Shown here: positions 1-5,600 of the stretch, one piece after another
Layout of the letters: each line of letters opens with the position of its first letter
Numbering within the stretch: the stretch's first letter is position 1
Assembly: GCA_900555705.1 (NCBI GenBank)
Contig: USLV01000089.1
Location: 1 to 6,070, forward strand
Direction of reading: 5' to 3'
DNA: 6,070 bases
DNA from: an uncultured Oscillospiraceae bacterium
GTDB taxonomy: Bacteria > Bacillota > Clostridia > Oscillospirales > Acutalibacteraceae
Position numbers and translations under genes: made by a program
The notes under the pieces: generated by a model
What the model was told of the DNA's origin: nothing
The model's input: only the letters and a program-made list of their open reading frames with translations
The model's database searches: none

Positions 1-309
1 CTCGATATCCGCCCAGATGCTGTTGGTGCCCTCGAGGCGGAGCTGCTCCTGCCATTCGCCGGCGCTGGTCTTGGTATAGACGATGCTGGTCTCGTCGAGG
101 TTGATCATCTCGAGATCCGGGATACCCTCGCTGCCGTCGAAGTTGGTGACGACATAGACGATCATCACGCAGCCGACAATGCTTGCTGTGATGACGCCGA
201 CCAGCAGGATTGTGAACAGGCATTTGAGGACGGCCAGCAGAATGCGAAGTGGCGTCCGGACAGCCGGTTTCCGAAAAAACTGTTTGATTTTACCGGGCTT
301 TGCGGCCAT
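1..309 (-). CDS. Class A penicillin-binding protein (PBP1A-like), N-terminus only
   Basis: This is an open frame of 103 codons running off the left edge, so only the N-terminus is present. The start is ATG at 309-307, with AAAGGAGG-type Shine-Dalgarno sequence at 315-324. The protein opens with a short basic cytoplasmic stretch (MAAKPGKIKQFFRKPAVR), followed by a long hydrophobic segment at about residues 22-55 that would anchor it in the membrane. An extracytoplasmic part follows, ending in IVYTKTSAGEWQEQLRLEG and SIWADIE. This order (basic tail, one membrane anchor, then a strand like 'xIxY.....' before the 'diP' entry into a transglycosylase domain) is typical of bifunctional transglycosylase/transpeptidase PBPs of Clostridia. 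Those enzymes polymerise and cross-link peptidoglycan outside the membrane. The catalytic domains lie outside the window, so the call rests on the N-terminal style alone. It could also be another single-pass wall protein. Confidence 0.68.
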   Translation of the reverse strand, partial: MAAKPGKIKQFFRKPAVRTPLRILLAVLKCLFTILLVGVITASIVGCVMIVYVVTNFDGSEGIPDLEMINLDETSIVYTKTSAGEWQEQLRLEGTNSIWADIE

Positions 310-379
310 GCGGTCTCCTCCTTTTCCAATTCCAGAAGTCCCCGGCAAAGCGGGACGGCCGGTCTGTATTTATCGATTT

Positions 380-408
380 ATCATATCCCAAATCATGGCA
401 ATTGTCAA
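380..408 (-). promoter_or_regulatory. SigmaA promoter for the PBP-like gene
   Basis: Read on the minus strand, -35 TTGACA (403-408) is separated by exactly 17 bp from -10 TATGAT (380-385). Transcription would begin near 373, giving a leader of about 64 nt before the ATG at 309. The perfect -35 and ideal spacing make this one of the clearest promoters in the window. Confidence 0.75.
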
Positions 409-413
409 ATAAA

Positions 414-436
414 AAAGCGGGAAAAAGCCCCGTTTT
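414..436. terminator. Small hairpin with A/T flanks, possible bidirectional terminator
   Basis: CGGG (418-421) pairs with CCCG (429-432) across a 7-nt loop. In plus-strand RNA the stem extends through a G-U pair and A-U pairs to 414/436. On the minus strand the stem is followed by CTTTTTT. It lies directly upstream of the leftward promoter (-35 at 403-408), so it could stop antisense or read-through transcription from entering the PBP-like gene. The stem is short, so terminator function is an inference. Confidence 0.35.
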
Positions 437-465
437 GAATAGGATGCGCCTCTCTGGGCAAAATA
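437..465 (+). promoter_or_regulatory. Candidate sigmaG-type (forespore) promoter upstream of the BofC-like gene
   Basis: GAATA (437-441) fits the -35 GHATR described for Bacillus sigmaG. After 17 bp, CAAAATA (459-465) matches six of seven positions of the -10 CATWHTA. Transcription would begin near 472, just before the hairpin at 476-494. No good sigmaA promoter is visible in this spacer in the plus direction. The match is short and could be chance. It gains some weight because Bacillus bofC is itself a forespore gene. Confidence 0.35.
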
Positions 466-475
466 TCAAAAGAAG

Positions 476-494
476 CGGCGGGAAAGCCCCGCCG
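476..494. other. Strong GC hairpin in the 5' leader of the BofC-like gene
   Basis: CGGCGGG (476-482) and CCCGCCG (488-494) form a perfect 7-bp GC-only stem with a 5-nt loop. In plus-strand RNA it lies just upstream of the Shine-Dalgarno sequence (499-507), where it would leave the ribosome binding site free and could protect the 5' end. On the minus strand it is followed by CTTCTTTTGATATTTT, so it could also act as a leftward terminator. Confidence 0.45.
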
Positions 495-513
495 GAACAG
501 GAGGTGACAGCCT

Positions 514-873
514 ATGACACGGGCCCTTTGGCGGCAGATCACCGGCGGCGTGGCCGCCGGGCTGCTGTTCTCCTCACCCATGTGGATGCCGCTCCCCGCA
601 CGGAGCGAGCCCGCGCCGCAGCCGGCGGCTGAAACGACCCGGCCGCCGGACATAGCAACAACGACCGCACCTGTCGGGACGCAGCCTTACGGTTATGTAG
701 GGGAATGGAAGGGACAGCTTGCCGTCTTTTTCCCAGGAAGCGATGTGCCCGCTGAGGTCTATGAGGTGTTCATCGCCTCGCTGCCCCCGGAGGAGCAGGC
801 ACGGCTGCGCGAACGCATTCCGGCTGACGACGAAACGGCCCTTGCCCGCCTGCTGGAGGATTACACCAGCTAG
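514..873 (+). CDS. Small exported/anchored protein with BofC-like C-terminal region
   Basis: A 119-aa protein. The ATG at 514 has an exceptionally complete Shine-Dalgarno sequence, AGGAGGTGA (499-507), 6 nt upstream. Residues 1-30 form a short basic start plus a hydrophobic stretch (about 9-27), either a signal peptide or anchor. A Pro/Ala/Thr-rich linker follows (31-57). A compact acidic domain (about 59-119) contains YVGEWKGQLAVFFPG, EVYEVFIASLPPEEQARLRE and the terminal ARLLEDYTS. This block (an aromatic Y.g...G.lavf strand, 'LP..eq..L..GI', then 'LARLLEDYTS') resembles small clostridial proteins that share the C-terminal fold of BofC. BofC is a forespore-secreted regulator of SpoIVB in the sigmaK checkpoint of Bacillus. 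A sporulation role here is an inference. The gene is divergent from the PBP-like gene and converges on the microprotein at 895-1011. Confidence 0.7.
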   Translation: MTRALWRQITGGVAAGLLFSSPMWMPLPARSEPAPQPAAETTRPPDIATTTAPVGTQPYGYVGEWKGQLAVFFPGSDVPAEVYEVFIASLPPEEQARLRERIPADDETALARLLEDYTS

Positions 874-876
874 GCG

Positions 877-892
877 GGCCGGGCGCCCGGCC
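877..892. terminator. GC palindrome between convergent genes, likely shared terminator
   Basis: A perfect 16-bp palindrome, GGCCGGGCGCCCGGCC, begins 4 bp after the stop of the rightward BofC-like gene and ends 3 bp before the stop codon of the leftward microprotein gene. It can fold as a 6-bp GC stem with a 4-nt loop. On the plus strand it is followed by ATTTATTCTTC, a weak T-rich tract. Its position between convergent stops fits a bidirectional terminator, although there is no real poly-T on the minus side. Confidence 0.5.
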
Positions 893-894
893 AT

Positions 895-1011
895 TTATTC
901 TTCAAAATCCTCCACCATCGGTTCGCCCGGCCGCCGGACGCGTGTCAACAGAAGAAGGGCGGCCGCAGCGGCCGACAGTACCAACAGAACGGACAGCAGC
1001 TTTTTCATCAT
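895..1011 (-). CDS. 38-aa single-pass membrane microprotein, unknown function
   Basis: The frame reads ATG ATG AAA AAG from 1011 and ends in TAA at 895-897. The protein has a positively charged start (MMKK), a hydrophobic stretch from about residue 5 to 22 (Leu, Val and Ala only, apart from two Ser), a basic patch (TRVRR, 23-27), and an acidic tail (EPMVEDFEE). This is the layout of a small membrane-inserted peptide, although a short signal sequence is not excluded. GAAAGG (1018-1023) stands 6 nt from the ATG at 1011. The upstream in-frame ATG at 1017 would touch the ribosome binding site, so 1011 is the better start. An extended -10 promoter lies upstream (1079-1087). I do not recognise the family. 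RBS, promoter, convergent palindrome and membrane-like composition together argue that it is real. Confidence 0.55.
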   Translation of the reverse strand: MMKKLLSVLLVLSAAAAALLLLTRVRRPGEPMVEDFEE

Positions 1012-1078
1012 GGACATCCTTTCTTTTCAGCCGGAGGCAATCGGGTGTTGCGGGAGAAATTCCCGAATTTACATAGCG

Positions 1079-1087
1079 AGTATAACA
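1079..1087 (-). promoter_or_regulatory. Extended -10 promoter for the microprotein
   Basis: On the minus strand the sequence reads TGT then TATACT: a -10 hexamer one mismatch from consensus, with the TGn extension. No good -35 is present at the usual distance, which extended -10 promoters tolerate. The start would fall near 1072, giving a leader of about 60 nt that contains a small hairpin (CGGGA 1051-1055 / TCCCG 1061-1065). Confidence 0.45.
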
Positions 1088-1276
1088 CGAATCGGCCCAA
1101 AAAACCACCTGATTTTGTTACCAAGTGATTACAGCTTTGAAACTTTTAGCAAAAAAAGGGTTTGGCGTGGTTTATCGATGCGGAAGGGAAAACGGATATG
1201 CCCGGCATTTCCGTCCCCGGCGAATATTTTCAGCAGAAATTAACAGAGAATCCAGCAAAAGGGGTGGAAGAAATGG
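1088..1276. other. Intergenic stretch with no gene seen
   Basis: This is the central part of the 1012-1373 spacer between the leftward microprotein and the rightward desulfurase. It is AT-richer than the genes. It contains no open frame with a plausible start and ribosome binding site. I see no RNA gene, repeat or clear terminator in it. Promoters of the flanking genes lie at its two ends. Confidence 0.5.
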
Positions 1277-1305
1277 TTGTATCTTTGCGCGGTTTGGTAT
1301 ATAAT
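1277..1305 (+). promoter_or_regulatory. SigmaA promoter for the desulfurase-sortase-thiI set
   Basis: -35 TTGTAT (1277-1282) and a perfect -10 TATAAT (1300-1305) are separated by 17 bp. Transcription would start near 1312. That leaves a leader of about 60 nt to the preferred ATG at 1374 but only about 11 nt, with no transcribed ribosome binding site, to the earlier in-frame ATG at 1323. The promoter therefore helps to set the start of the downstream gene. Confidence 0.65.
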
Positions 1306-1373
1306 GAAGGAACAGACGGCACATGTACAGTGGCCGGATGTCCAAGCTATCGAATGTCCGGGGGTTCTGCCGC

Positions 1374-2525
1374 ATGGTGTATCTCGACAACAGCGCTACG
1401 ACGCCCGTCTGCCGCGAGGCGGCGGACAAGGCGCTTTACATGATGACCGACTGCTTCGGCAATCCCTCCTCGCTCCACTCGGCCGGGCTGGCCGCGGAGC
1501 GGGAGCGGGAGGCGGCCCGTGCGGCGGTGGCCGCGCTGATTGGCGCTTCGGCGGAGAACCTTATTTTTACCTCCGGCGGAACCGAGGCCAACAACCTCGC
1601 GATCCTCGGCGGCGCAGCCGCCCGGCGGAGACGGGGACGGCACGTCGTCACCACAGAGGTCGAGCATCCGTCGGTCTCGACTGCGTTCGACGCGCTGGCG
1701 GAGCAGGGCTTCGAGGTGACGAGGCTCTCTCCGGATCCGGACGGCGGCCTGTCTGTCGAACGGCTGGCGGCAGCCTGTCGGGAGGATACGGTGCTGGTGA
1801 GCGTGATGACGGTCAACAACGAGACCGGCGCACGGTTTCCGGTTGAGGAGATGGCGGCCGCTGTTCGGCGGGTCTCGCCGGAGGCACTGTTTCATACCGA
1901 TGCGGTCCAGGCGGCGGGTAAGCTACCGCTGCGGGTCTCCCGGACCGAAATTGACCTGCTCTCCCTCAGCGGGCACAAGCTGCACGCGCCGAAGGGGAGC
2001 GGCGCCCTTTACATACGGAAGGGTGTCCGGCTGCTGCCGCGACAGCTCGGCGGCGGCCAGGAGCGCGGACTGCGCTCCGGGACGGAGGCGATGCCCGCGA
2101 TTGCGGCATTCGGCGCGGCTGCTGCCGCGGCGCTGCCGCCGGAAAGGCTGCTCGCCCACTGTGAGGCGCTGCGGCAGCGCCTGCTCGCCGGTCTCGCCGA
2201 TCTGCCGGAGGTGCGGACGCATCTTCCGGCCATGGGGGTGCCCTACATTGTAAATGTTTCCCTGCCGGGTATCCGCAGCGAAACCATGCTGCATTTTCTC
2301 GCCCAACGGGACATTTTTGTCTCGAGCGGCAGTGCCTGCGCAAAGGGGGCGCAGAGTCCCGTCCTCCGGGCGATGGGACTGCCGGCTGCGGAGATCGACT
2401 CCGCCCTGCGGATCAGCTTTGGCCGGTACAATACCGAGGAGGATATCGATCGTTTTCTGGAGGCGTTCCGGGACGCCGCGCGGACACTGACCCGCGCCGG
2501 CGGCTTCCGGCGCCCCGTCCGCTGA
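1374..2525 (+). CDS. Cysteine desulfurase (NifS/IscS family, ThiI-partner type)
   Basis: A 383-aa PLP enzyme that takes sulfur from L-cysteine as an enzyme-bound persulfide and passes it to acceptors. The start at 1374 gives MVYLDNSATTPV, the usual family N-terminus; in-frame ATGs at 1323 and 1338 would add residues not typical of the family. The upstream Shine-Dalgarno sequence is weak (a G-run at 1359-1364). Visible motifs are TSGGTEANN (66-74), EVEHPSV with the cofactor-stacking His98, NNETG (148-152), HTDAVQ (174-179) with Asp176, SLSGHKLHAPKG with the PLP lysine Lys202, RSGTE (234-238), and SSGSACAKG with the catalytic Cys321. Length is normal. The loop after the Cys is short, as in many clostridial desulfurases. 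The location upstream of thiI suggests that it supplies sulfur for tRNA 4-thiouridine and/or thiazole synthesis (inference); supply of Fe-S clusters is also possible. Confidence 0.95.
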   Translation: MVYLDNSATTPVCREAADKALYMMTDCFGNPSSLHSAGLAAEREREAARAAVAALIGASAENLIFTSGGTEANNLAILGGAAARRRRGRHVVTTEVEHPSVSTAFDALAEQGFEVTRLSPDPDGGLSVERLAAACREDTVLVSVMTVNNETGARFPVEEMAAAVRRVSPEALFHTDAVQAAGKLPLRVSRTEIDLLSLSGHKLHAPKGSGALYIRKGVRLLPRQLGGGQERGLRSGTEAMPAIAAFGAAAAAALPPERLLAHCEALRQRLLAGLADLPEVRTHLPAMGVPYIVNVSLPGIRSETMLHFLAQRDIFVSSGSACAKGAQSPVLRAMGLPAAEIDSALRISFGRYNTEEDIDRFLEAFRDAARTLTRAGGFRRPVR

Positions 2526-2546
2526 TCACCCCACAAGGAGGTACTT

Positions 2547-4184
2547 ATGGAAACCAACGATAAGAAATTCCCGGAGGTTCCGGGAGGGCGGCGAGAAGTG
2601 CCGGTTGATCCACTGGATATCCTGCTGATCGCGCCGGACGAGGAGGATACCGTCGCCGAGGCGCTGCGCATCGCAACCGATGGCCGGGGAATCTCCGGGG
2701 ATATCCCGGCCGCCGGGCAGGCACCTGCGGCGGCTGTCGAAGAGGAGGGGGCGGCGCTCCCGGACGAAGAGCTGCGCAGACGGCCGGTGGATGTGCTGGC
2801 CGCCGGGCTCGGTGCGGTGATCCCGAAGAGCGGCGATCGACCGATCGAGGTGCTGCGCAAATGCGTGTTTCTCGTGGCGCTGATTACGTTGATCGGTTCC
2901 ATGGCCTATATCTTCAACGAGGCGGTGGTCATCCCCGCGAGCTATTCAAGCGAGGCGGATGATCTCGCGAACATCTTTTTGCAGGGTCAGAATCAGCATA
3001 ACACCGACGGGGTGACGGTGGATCCGAACGATCCCAACCAGACCCTCTCCGCCGGTGTGCAGGCGCTCTGGAATATCAACCGCGACACCCGCGGCTACCT
3101 GACCTACACCGCGAACGGCAACGATTTTCTCAAAATCCGTTTTCCGGTCATGTACTCCGGCGACAACGAGTATTATCTGACTCATAATTTCTACCACGAA
3201 TACAACAAAAACGGCAGCCTCTTTTTTGACTATCGCAACAATCTCGAAAGCGCGGTGTCCAGGAACAAGGTGCTGCTCATCTATGGCCATAACATGGCGA
3301 GCGGGCTGATGTTCTCCGGGCTGAATGAGTTCGTCTCGAAGGATTTCCGGACGAGCGACCGGAATCTCGCGAATGTCCGCTCCGCCCCGACGCTGACGCT
3401 GCACACCCTCTACGGCGGCGAGGCGGTCTATAAGATGTTTGCCGTCGTTGTCACCGACCCGAATGCCCGTGACAACGCCGCGTTCAGCTATCTGCGCACC
3501 ACCTTCAACGGCAACGGCGATTTCCTCTCCTATGTCGACGAGCTGCGCGACCGTTCCCTCTTCGATTTTGGCGATGTCGATGTCAACGCCGGGGACGAGA
3601 TCCTCGGACTCTCGGTCTGCACCGTCAAGAGCAAGGTCGGTTTCGACGACGGCCGTCTCGGCGTCTTCTTCCGGAAGGTGCGCAGCGGCGAGTCCACGAA
3701 TGTCAACATTTCGAAAACTGTGGTGAACAAGGATGCGCTCCTGCCGCTCGCGTGGTATGAGGCGGCCGACGAGACGCCGCACGCCTTCTACACCGACGAC
3801 GGCTATACCCACCCGACCTGGAATCCGGAAAATGCTTATGGTCCCGGCATCATCACCCCGACCGCGCCGCCGACCACGCCGGGCACGCCGACCACCGGCA
3901 GTACGCCGGGCGATATCACCACCGGTTCCATCAACAGCGAGACAACCGGCACGACACCGGTGACAACGCCGGCTACCGGCAATTCCCCGGAATCGACTGC
4001 GCCGCCGGTCGTCACCGACCCGCCGACTACCGAAACCGCACCGCCGACCGAGCCGGAACCGACCGATTCCGAGCCGGCGCCGACCGAGCCGACCACCACT
4101 ACCTCGCGGACGCTGCCGCCGCTGACCCTGCCGGGGCAGAACACGACGGCGCCCGAGACGGACAGGACCGAGCCGGCAGCCTGA
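2547..4184 (+). CDS. srtB: Class B sortase with long N-terminal extension and Thr/Pro-rich C-terminal tail
   Basis: A 545-aa membrane-anchored cysteine transpeptidase, far longer than typical SrtB (about 250 aa). AAGGAGG (2535-2541) lies 5 nt before the ATG, 21 bp after the desulfurase stop. Residues 1-105 are a charged, mostly acidic, presumably cytoplasmic region. Residues about 106-130 (starting CVFLVALITLIGSMAYIF) form one membrane helix. The catalytic domain spans about 135-385: YLTHNFYHEYNKNGSLFFDYR is split here as YLTHNFY and GSLFFDYRNN, which are class B hallmarks. The catalytic triad is visible as YGHNM (His248), LSVC (Cys358, in place of the common STC) and GRLGVFF (Arg370). Residues about 436-545 are a low-complexity Thr/Pro/Glu tail with no membrane segment or LPXTG-type signal. 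The enzyme would attach proteins to the wall or pili on the outer face; no substrate gene is in the window. It is probably cotranscribed with the desulfurase. Confidence 0.92.
   Translation: METNDKKFPEVPGGRREVPVDPLDILLIAPDEEDTVAEALRIATDGRGISGDIPAAGQAPAAAVEEEGAALPDEELRRRPVDVLAAGLGAVIPKSGDRPIEVLRKCVFLVALITLIGSMAYIFNEAVVIPASYSSEADDLANIFLQGQNQHNTDGVTVDPNDPNQTLSAGVQALWNINRDTRGYLTYTANGNDFLKIRFPVMYSGDNEYYLTHNFYHEYNKNGSLFFDYRNNLESAVSRNKVLLIYGHNMASGLMFSGLNEFVSKDFRTSDRNLANVRSAPTLTLHTLYGGEAVYKMFAVVVTDPNARDNAAFSYLRTTFNGNGDFLSYVDELRDRSLFDFGDVDVNAGDEILGLSVCTVKSKVGFDDGRLGVFFRKVRSGESTNVNISKTVVNKDALLPLAWYEAADETPHAFYTDDGYTHPTWNPENAYGPGIITPTAPPTTPGTPTTGSTPGDITTGSINSETTGTTPVTTPATGNSPESTAPPVVTDPPTTETAPPTEPEPTDSEPAPTEPTTTTSRTLPPLTLPGQNTTAPETDRTEPAA
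3852..4181 (+). repeat. Low-complexity Thr/Pro/Glu coding tract at the sortase C-terminus
   Basis: About 110 codons are dominated by Thr and Pro, first with Gly/Ser (such as PTTPGTPTTGSTPGD), then with Glu/Asp (such as TEPEPTDSEPAPTEP). The DNA repeats ACC, CCG and GAG units irregularly; I see no exact long tandem repeat. It is likely an extended, wall-spanning or glycosylatable stalk. The repetitive base composition keeps other frames open, which explains long antisense frames here. Confidence 0.7.
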
Positions 4185-4225
4185 AAACCGGTGGCATAGC
4201 ATGTGAAAACAAGCCCCGTCCGGTT

Positions 4226-4247
4226 CCCGGCGCTGTCCGGAGCCGGG
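4226..4247 (+). other. GC hairpin in the sortase-thiI gap
   Basis: CCCGGC (4226-4231) pairs with GCCGGG (4242-4247) across a 10-nt loop. There is no T-run after it, so it is not a standard intrinsic terminator. It may slow or process read-through into thiI. Confidence 0.3.
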
Positions 4248-4257
4248 CGGGTGTCAG

Positions 4258-4287
4258 CAGGCAACCTGTCCGACACCGTCGGGCAGG
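4258..4287 (+). promoter_or_regulatory. Mutually exclusive hairpins just before the thiI ribosome binding site
   Basis: CCTG (4265-4268) can pair with the upstream CAGG (4258-4261) or, in a longer 10-bp stem with one G-U pair and a 3-nt loop, with the downstream CAGG (4284-4287). The longer stem (4265-4287) ends 12 nt before AAGGAGG (4300-4306). Alternative pairing next to a ribosome binding site could tune thiI translation, but the short stem is only 4 bp and no known riboswitch is recognisable. Confidence 0.25.
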
Positions 4288-4299
4288 CCGTTTGCTGTG

Positions 4300-4306
4300 A
4301 AGGAGG
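4300..4306 (+). promoter_or_regulatory. Ribosome binding site that sets the thiI start
   Basis: AAGGAGG stands 11 nt before ATG 4318. An in-frame GTG at 4297 would overlap this site and add seven residues not typical of ThiI, so ATG 4318 (MSQPKEILLIKNGELALKG) is preferred. Confidence 0.65.
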
Positions 4307-4317
4307 ATATTCGTTTC

Positions 4318-5427
4318 ATGTCTCAGCCCAAAGAAATTCTGCTCATCAAGAACGGAGAGCTGGCGCTCAAGGGGCTAAACCGCGGTTCCTTTGAGGACGT
4401 GTTGGTCAAGAATCTCCGACGGCGGCTGCGCCCGCTCGGGCCCTTCCGTTTCCGGAAGGCGCAGTCGACCATTTACATAGAACCGGAATCGACGGAAATC
4501 GACCTCGACGAGGCCTGCGACCGGGTGTCGCGGGTGTTCGGCATCTCGGCCTTCAGCCGTGCCCGTGTGGTCGAGAAATCCATGGAGGCGATTCTCGAGG
4601 CCGCACCCGGCTGTCTCGCGGAGGCGCTCCGGGACGCCCGCAGCTTCAAGGTCGAGTCCAAGCGCAGCGATAAGGCCTTCCCGCTGACCTCGCCCCAGAT
4701 CAGCGCCGAGGTCGGTGGCCGGCTGCTCGAGCATTTCCCGCATCTGCGGGTGGATGTGCGCCGGCCCGAGGTGCTTGTGATGGTGGAGATCCGGGATTTC
4801 GGCGCCTATATCCACGCGGCCCAGCTTCCCGGAGCGGGCGGAATGCCGGTCGGAACCGGCGGCCGTGCCGCGCTGCTCATCTCGGGCGGTATCGACTCAC
4901 CGGTCGCGGGCTATATGATGGCAAAACGCGGCATTGAGCTGACTGCCGTCCATTTCGCCTCCCCGCCCTATACGAGCGAGCGGGCGGAGCAGAAGGTGAT
5001 CTCGCTGCTCGAACAGGTGGCGCAGTATGCCGGGCGCATCTCCCTGCACATCGTTCCCTTCACCCATATTCAGGAGGAGATCGGCCGCTGCTGTCCGGAG
5101 GAGCTGTTCACGCTGGTGATGCGCCGCTTCATGATGCGGATCGCGACAGCGGTCGCGAGGGCGGAGGACTGCGGCGCACTGATCACCGGCGAGAGCGTCG
5201 GTCAGGTCGCGAGCCAGACCATCCCGGCGCTCGCCTGTACCGATGCCGCGACCGATCTGCCGGTGTTCCGGCCGGTGATCGGCATGGACAAGGAGGAGAT
5301 TGTGACCATCGCGCGCAGAATCGGCACGATGCCCAGCTTCTTGCCCGCAAGCACCTTCGATTTCATCTTGCAGATGGGCGTTTCAATCTCGACTTCCTCG
5401 GTAGGCAGATCGCGAGTGACTTCGTAG
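4318..5427 (+). CDS. thiI: tRNA 4-thiouridine synthetase ThiI, 3' end lost and replaced by a foreign tail
   Basis: ThiI adenylates U8 of tRNA and inserts sulfur received from a cysteine desulfurase; it also feeds thiamine thiazole synthesis in some bacteria. Residues 1-337 are clear ThiI: an N-terminal ferredoxin-like/THUMP region starting KEILLIKNGELALKGLNR (about 5-165), then the PP-loop ATPase domain with LLISGGIDSPVAGYMM (P-loop at 189-196), HFASPPYTSERA, ITGESVGQVASQT (289-301) and FRPVIGMDKEEIV. After ARRIGT (332-337) the expected continuation to a family C-terminus with a conserved acidic-Cys-Cys motif is missing. Instead 32 codons follow that are the antisense of upp, ending in TAG at 5425. 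The family usually reaches roughly 390 aa. As drawn the protein lacks part of the adenylation domain and may be non-functional, or the junction may be an assembly error. The gene lies 133 bp after the sortase. Confidence 0.9.
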   Translation: MSQPKEILLIKNGELALKGLNRGSFEDVLVKNLRRRLRPLGPFRFRKAQSTIYIEPESTEIDLDEACDRVSRVFGISAFSRARVVEKSMEAILEAAPGCLAEALRDARSFKVESKRSDKAFPLTSPQISAEVGGRLLEHFPHLRVDVRRPEVLVMVEIRDFGAYIHAAQLPGAGGMPVGTGGRAALLISGGIDSPVAGYMMAKRGIELTAVHFASPPYTSERAEQKVISLLEQVAQYAGRISLHIVPFTHIQEEIGRCCPEELFTLVMRRFMMRIATAVARAEDCGALITGESVGQVASQTIPALACTDAATDLPVFRPVIGMDKEEIVTIARRIGTMPSFLPASTFDFILQMGVSISTSSVGRSRVTS

Positions 5428-5549
5428 ACCATCAGCGTGGAAATTTCTTCCAGCAGCTCACGGAATTCCTTGGGACCCGTTTCCTTCTTGCGCATGATGG
5501 TCAGCTTATGCTGAATCAGCGGATGGTTGAGAACGTGTACTTGACTCAT
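5202..5549 (-). pseudogene. upp: Uracil phosphoribosyltransferase, first 80 codons only
   Basis: Upp makes UMP from uracil and PRPP in pyrimidine salvage. The ATG at 5549-5547 is preceded by AAAGGAGG (5557-5564, minus strand) at 7 nt. Residues 1-80 match the family start closely: VHVLNHPLIQHKLTIMR, GPKEFRELLEE, YEVTRDLP, EIETPI and AGKKLGIVPILRA. After Ala80 (about 5310) the family continues with a GLGM-type stretch, but here the frame runs on as antisense of thiI to a TGA at 5202-5204. About 130 residues are missing, including the PRPP-binding loop and the uracil-binding C-terminus. The product could not be an active enzyme. The authentic part is therefore 5310-5549. The intact promoter and RBS suggest a gene that was recently whole, or one cut by misassembly. 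Confidence 0.85.
5310..5331. other. thiI/upp junction in a short shared sequence
   Basis: The segment GCGCGCAGAATCGGCACG (5311-5328) reads as ThiI residues ARRIGT on the plus strand and as Upp residues VPILR on the minus strand. Left of 5310 only ThiI makes sense; right of 5331 only Upp does. The overlap is thus 18 to 22 bp, depending on unknown flanking codons. In an ancestral arrangement with the genes facing each other, this would be a direct repeat, and the window contains one copy with everything between the two copies gone. Confidence 0.85.
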
Positions 5550-5600
5550 GGGGATGCCTCCTTTATTTTTTCCGAGGGTACCAGAGTGGTTTACAGCGAT

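Noticed and set aside
405..894. Minus-strand frames at 405-653 and 574-894, opposite the BofC-like gene
   Set aside because: They are Arg/Gly/Pro-rich shadows of a plus-strand gene that has an excellent RBS and a recognisable C-terminal region.
1323..1373. Longer N-terminus of the desulfurase from ATG 1323
   Set aside because: The predicted transcript starts near 1312, leaving no RBS for it. The added 17 residues precede the family's usual start.
1162..1443. Plus-strand open frame across the spacer before the desulfurase
   Set aside because: It starts with TTG, has no good RBS, runs through the promoter at 1277-1305 and into the desulfurase in the wrong frame. The residues resemble no family I know.
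3852..4181. The Thr/Pro-rich tract as a tandem repeat array or CRISPR-like element
   Set aside because: There are no exact repeats of regular length or unique spacers. It is in frame with the sortase and reads as a low-complexity protein tail.
2946..4202. A 418-codon open frame on the minus strand, antisense to the sortase
   Set aside because: It has an Arg/Gly/Val-rich composition, no recognisable domain and no ribosome binding site. It overlaps a clearly functional sortase whose GC-rich codon bias and repetitive tail keep the antisense frame open.
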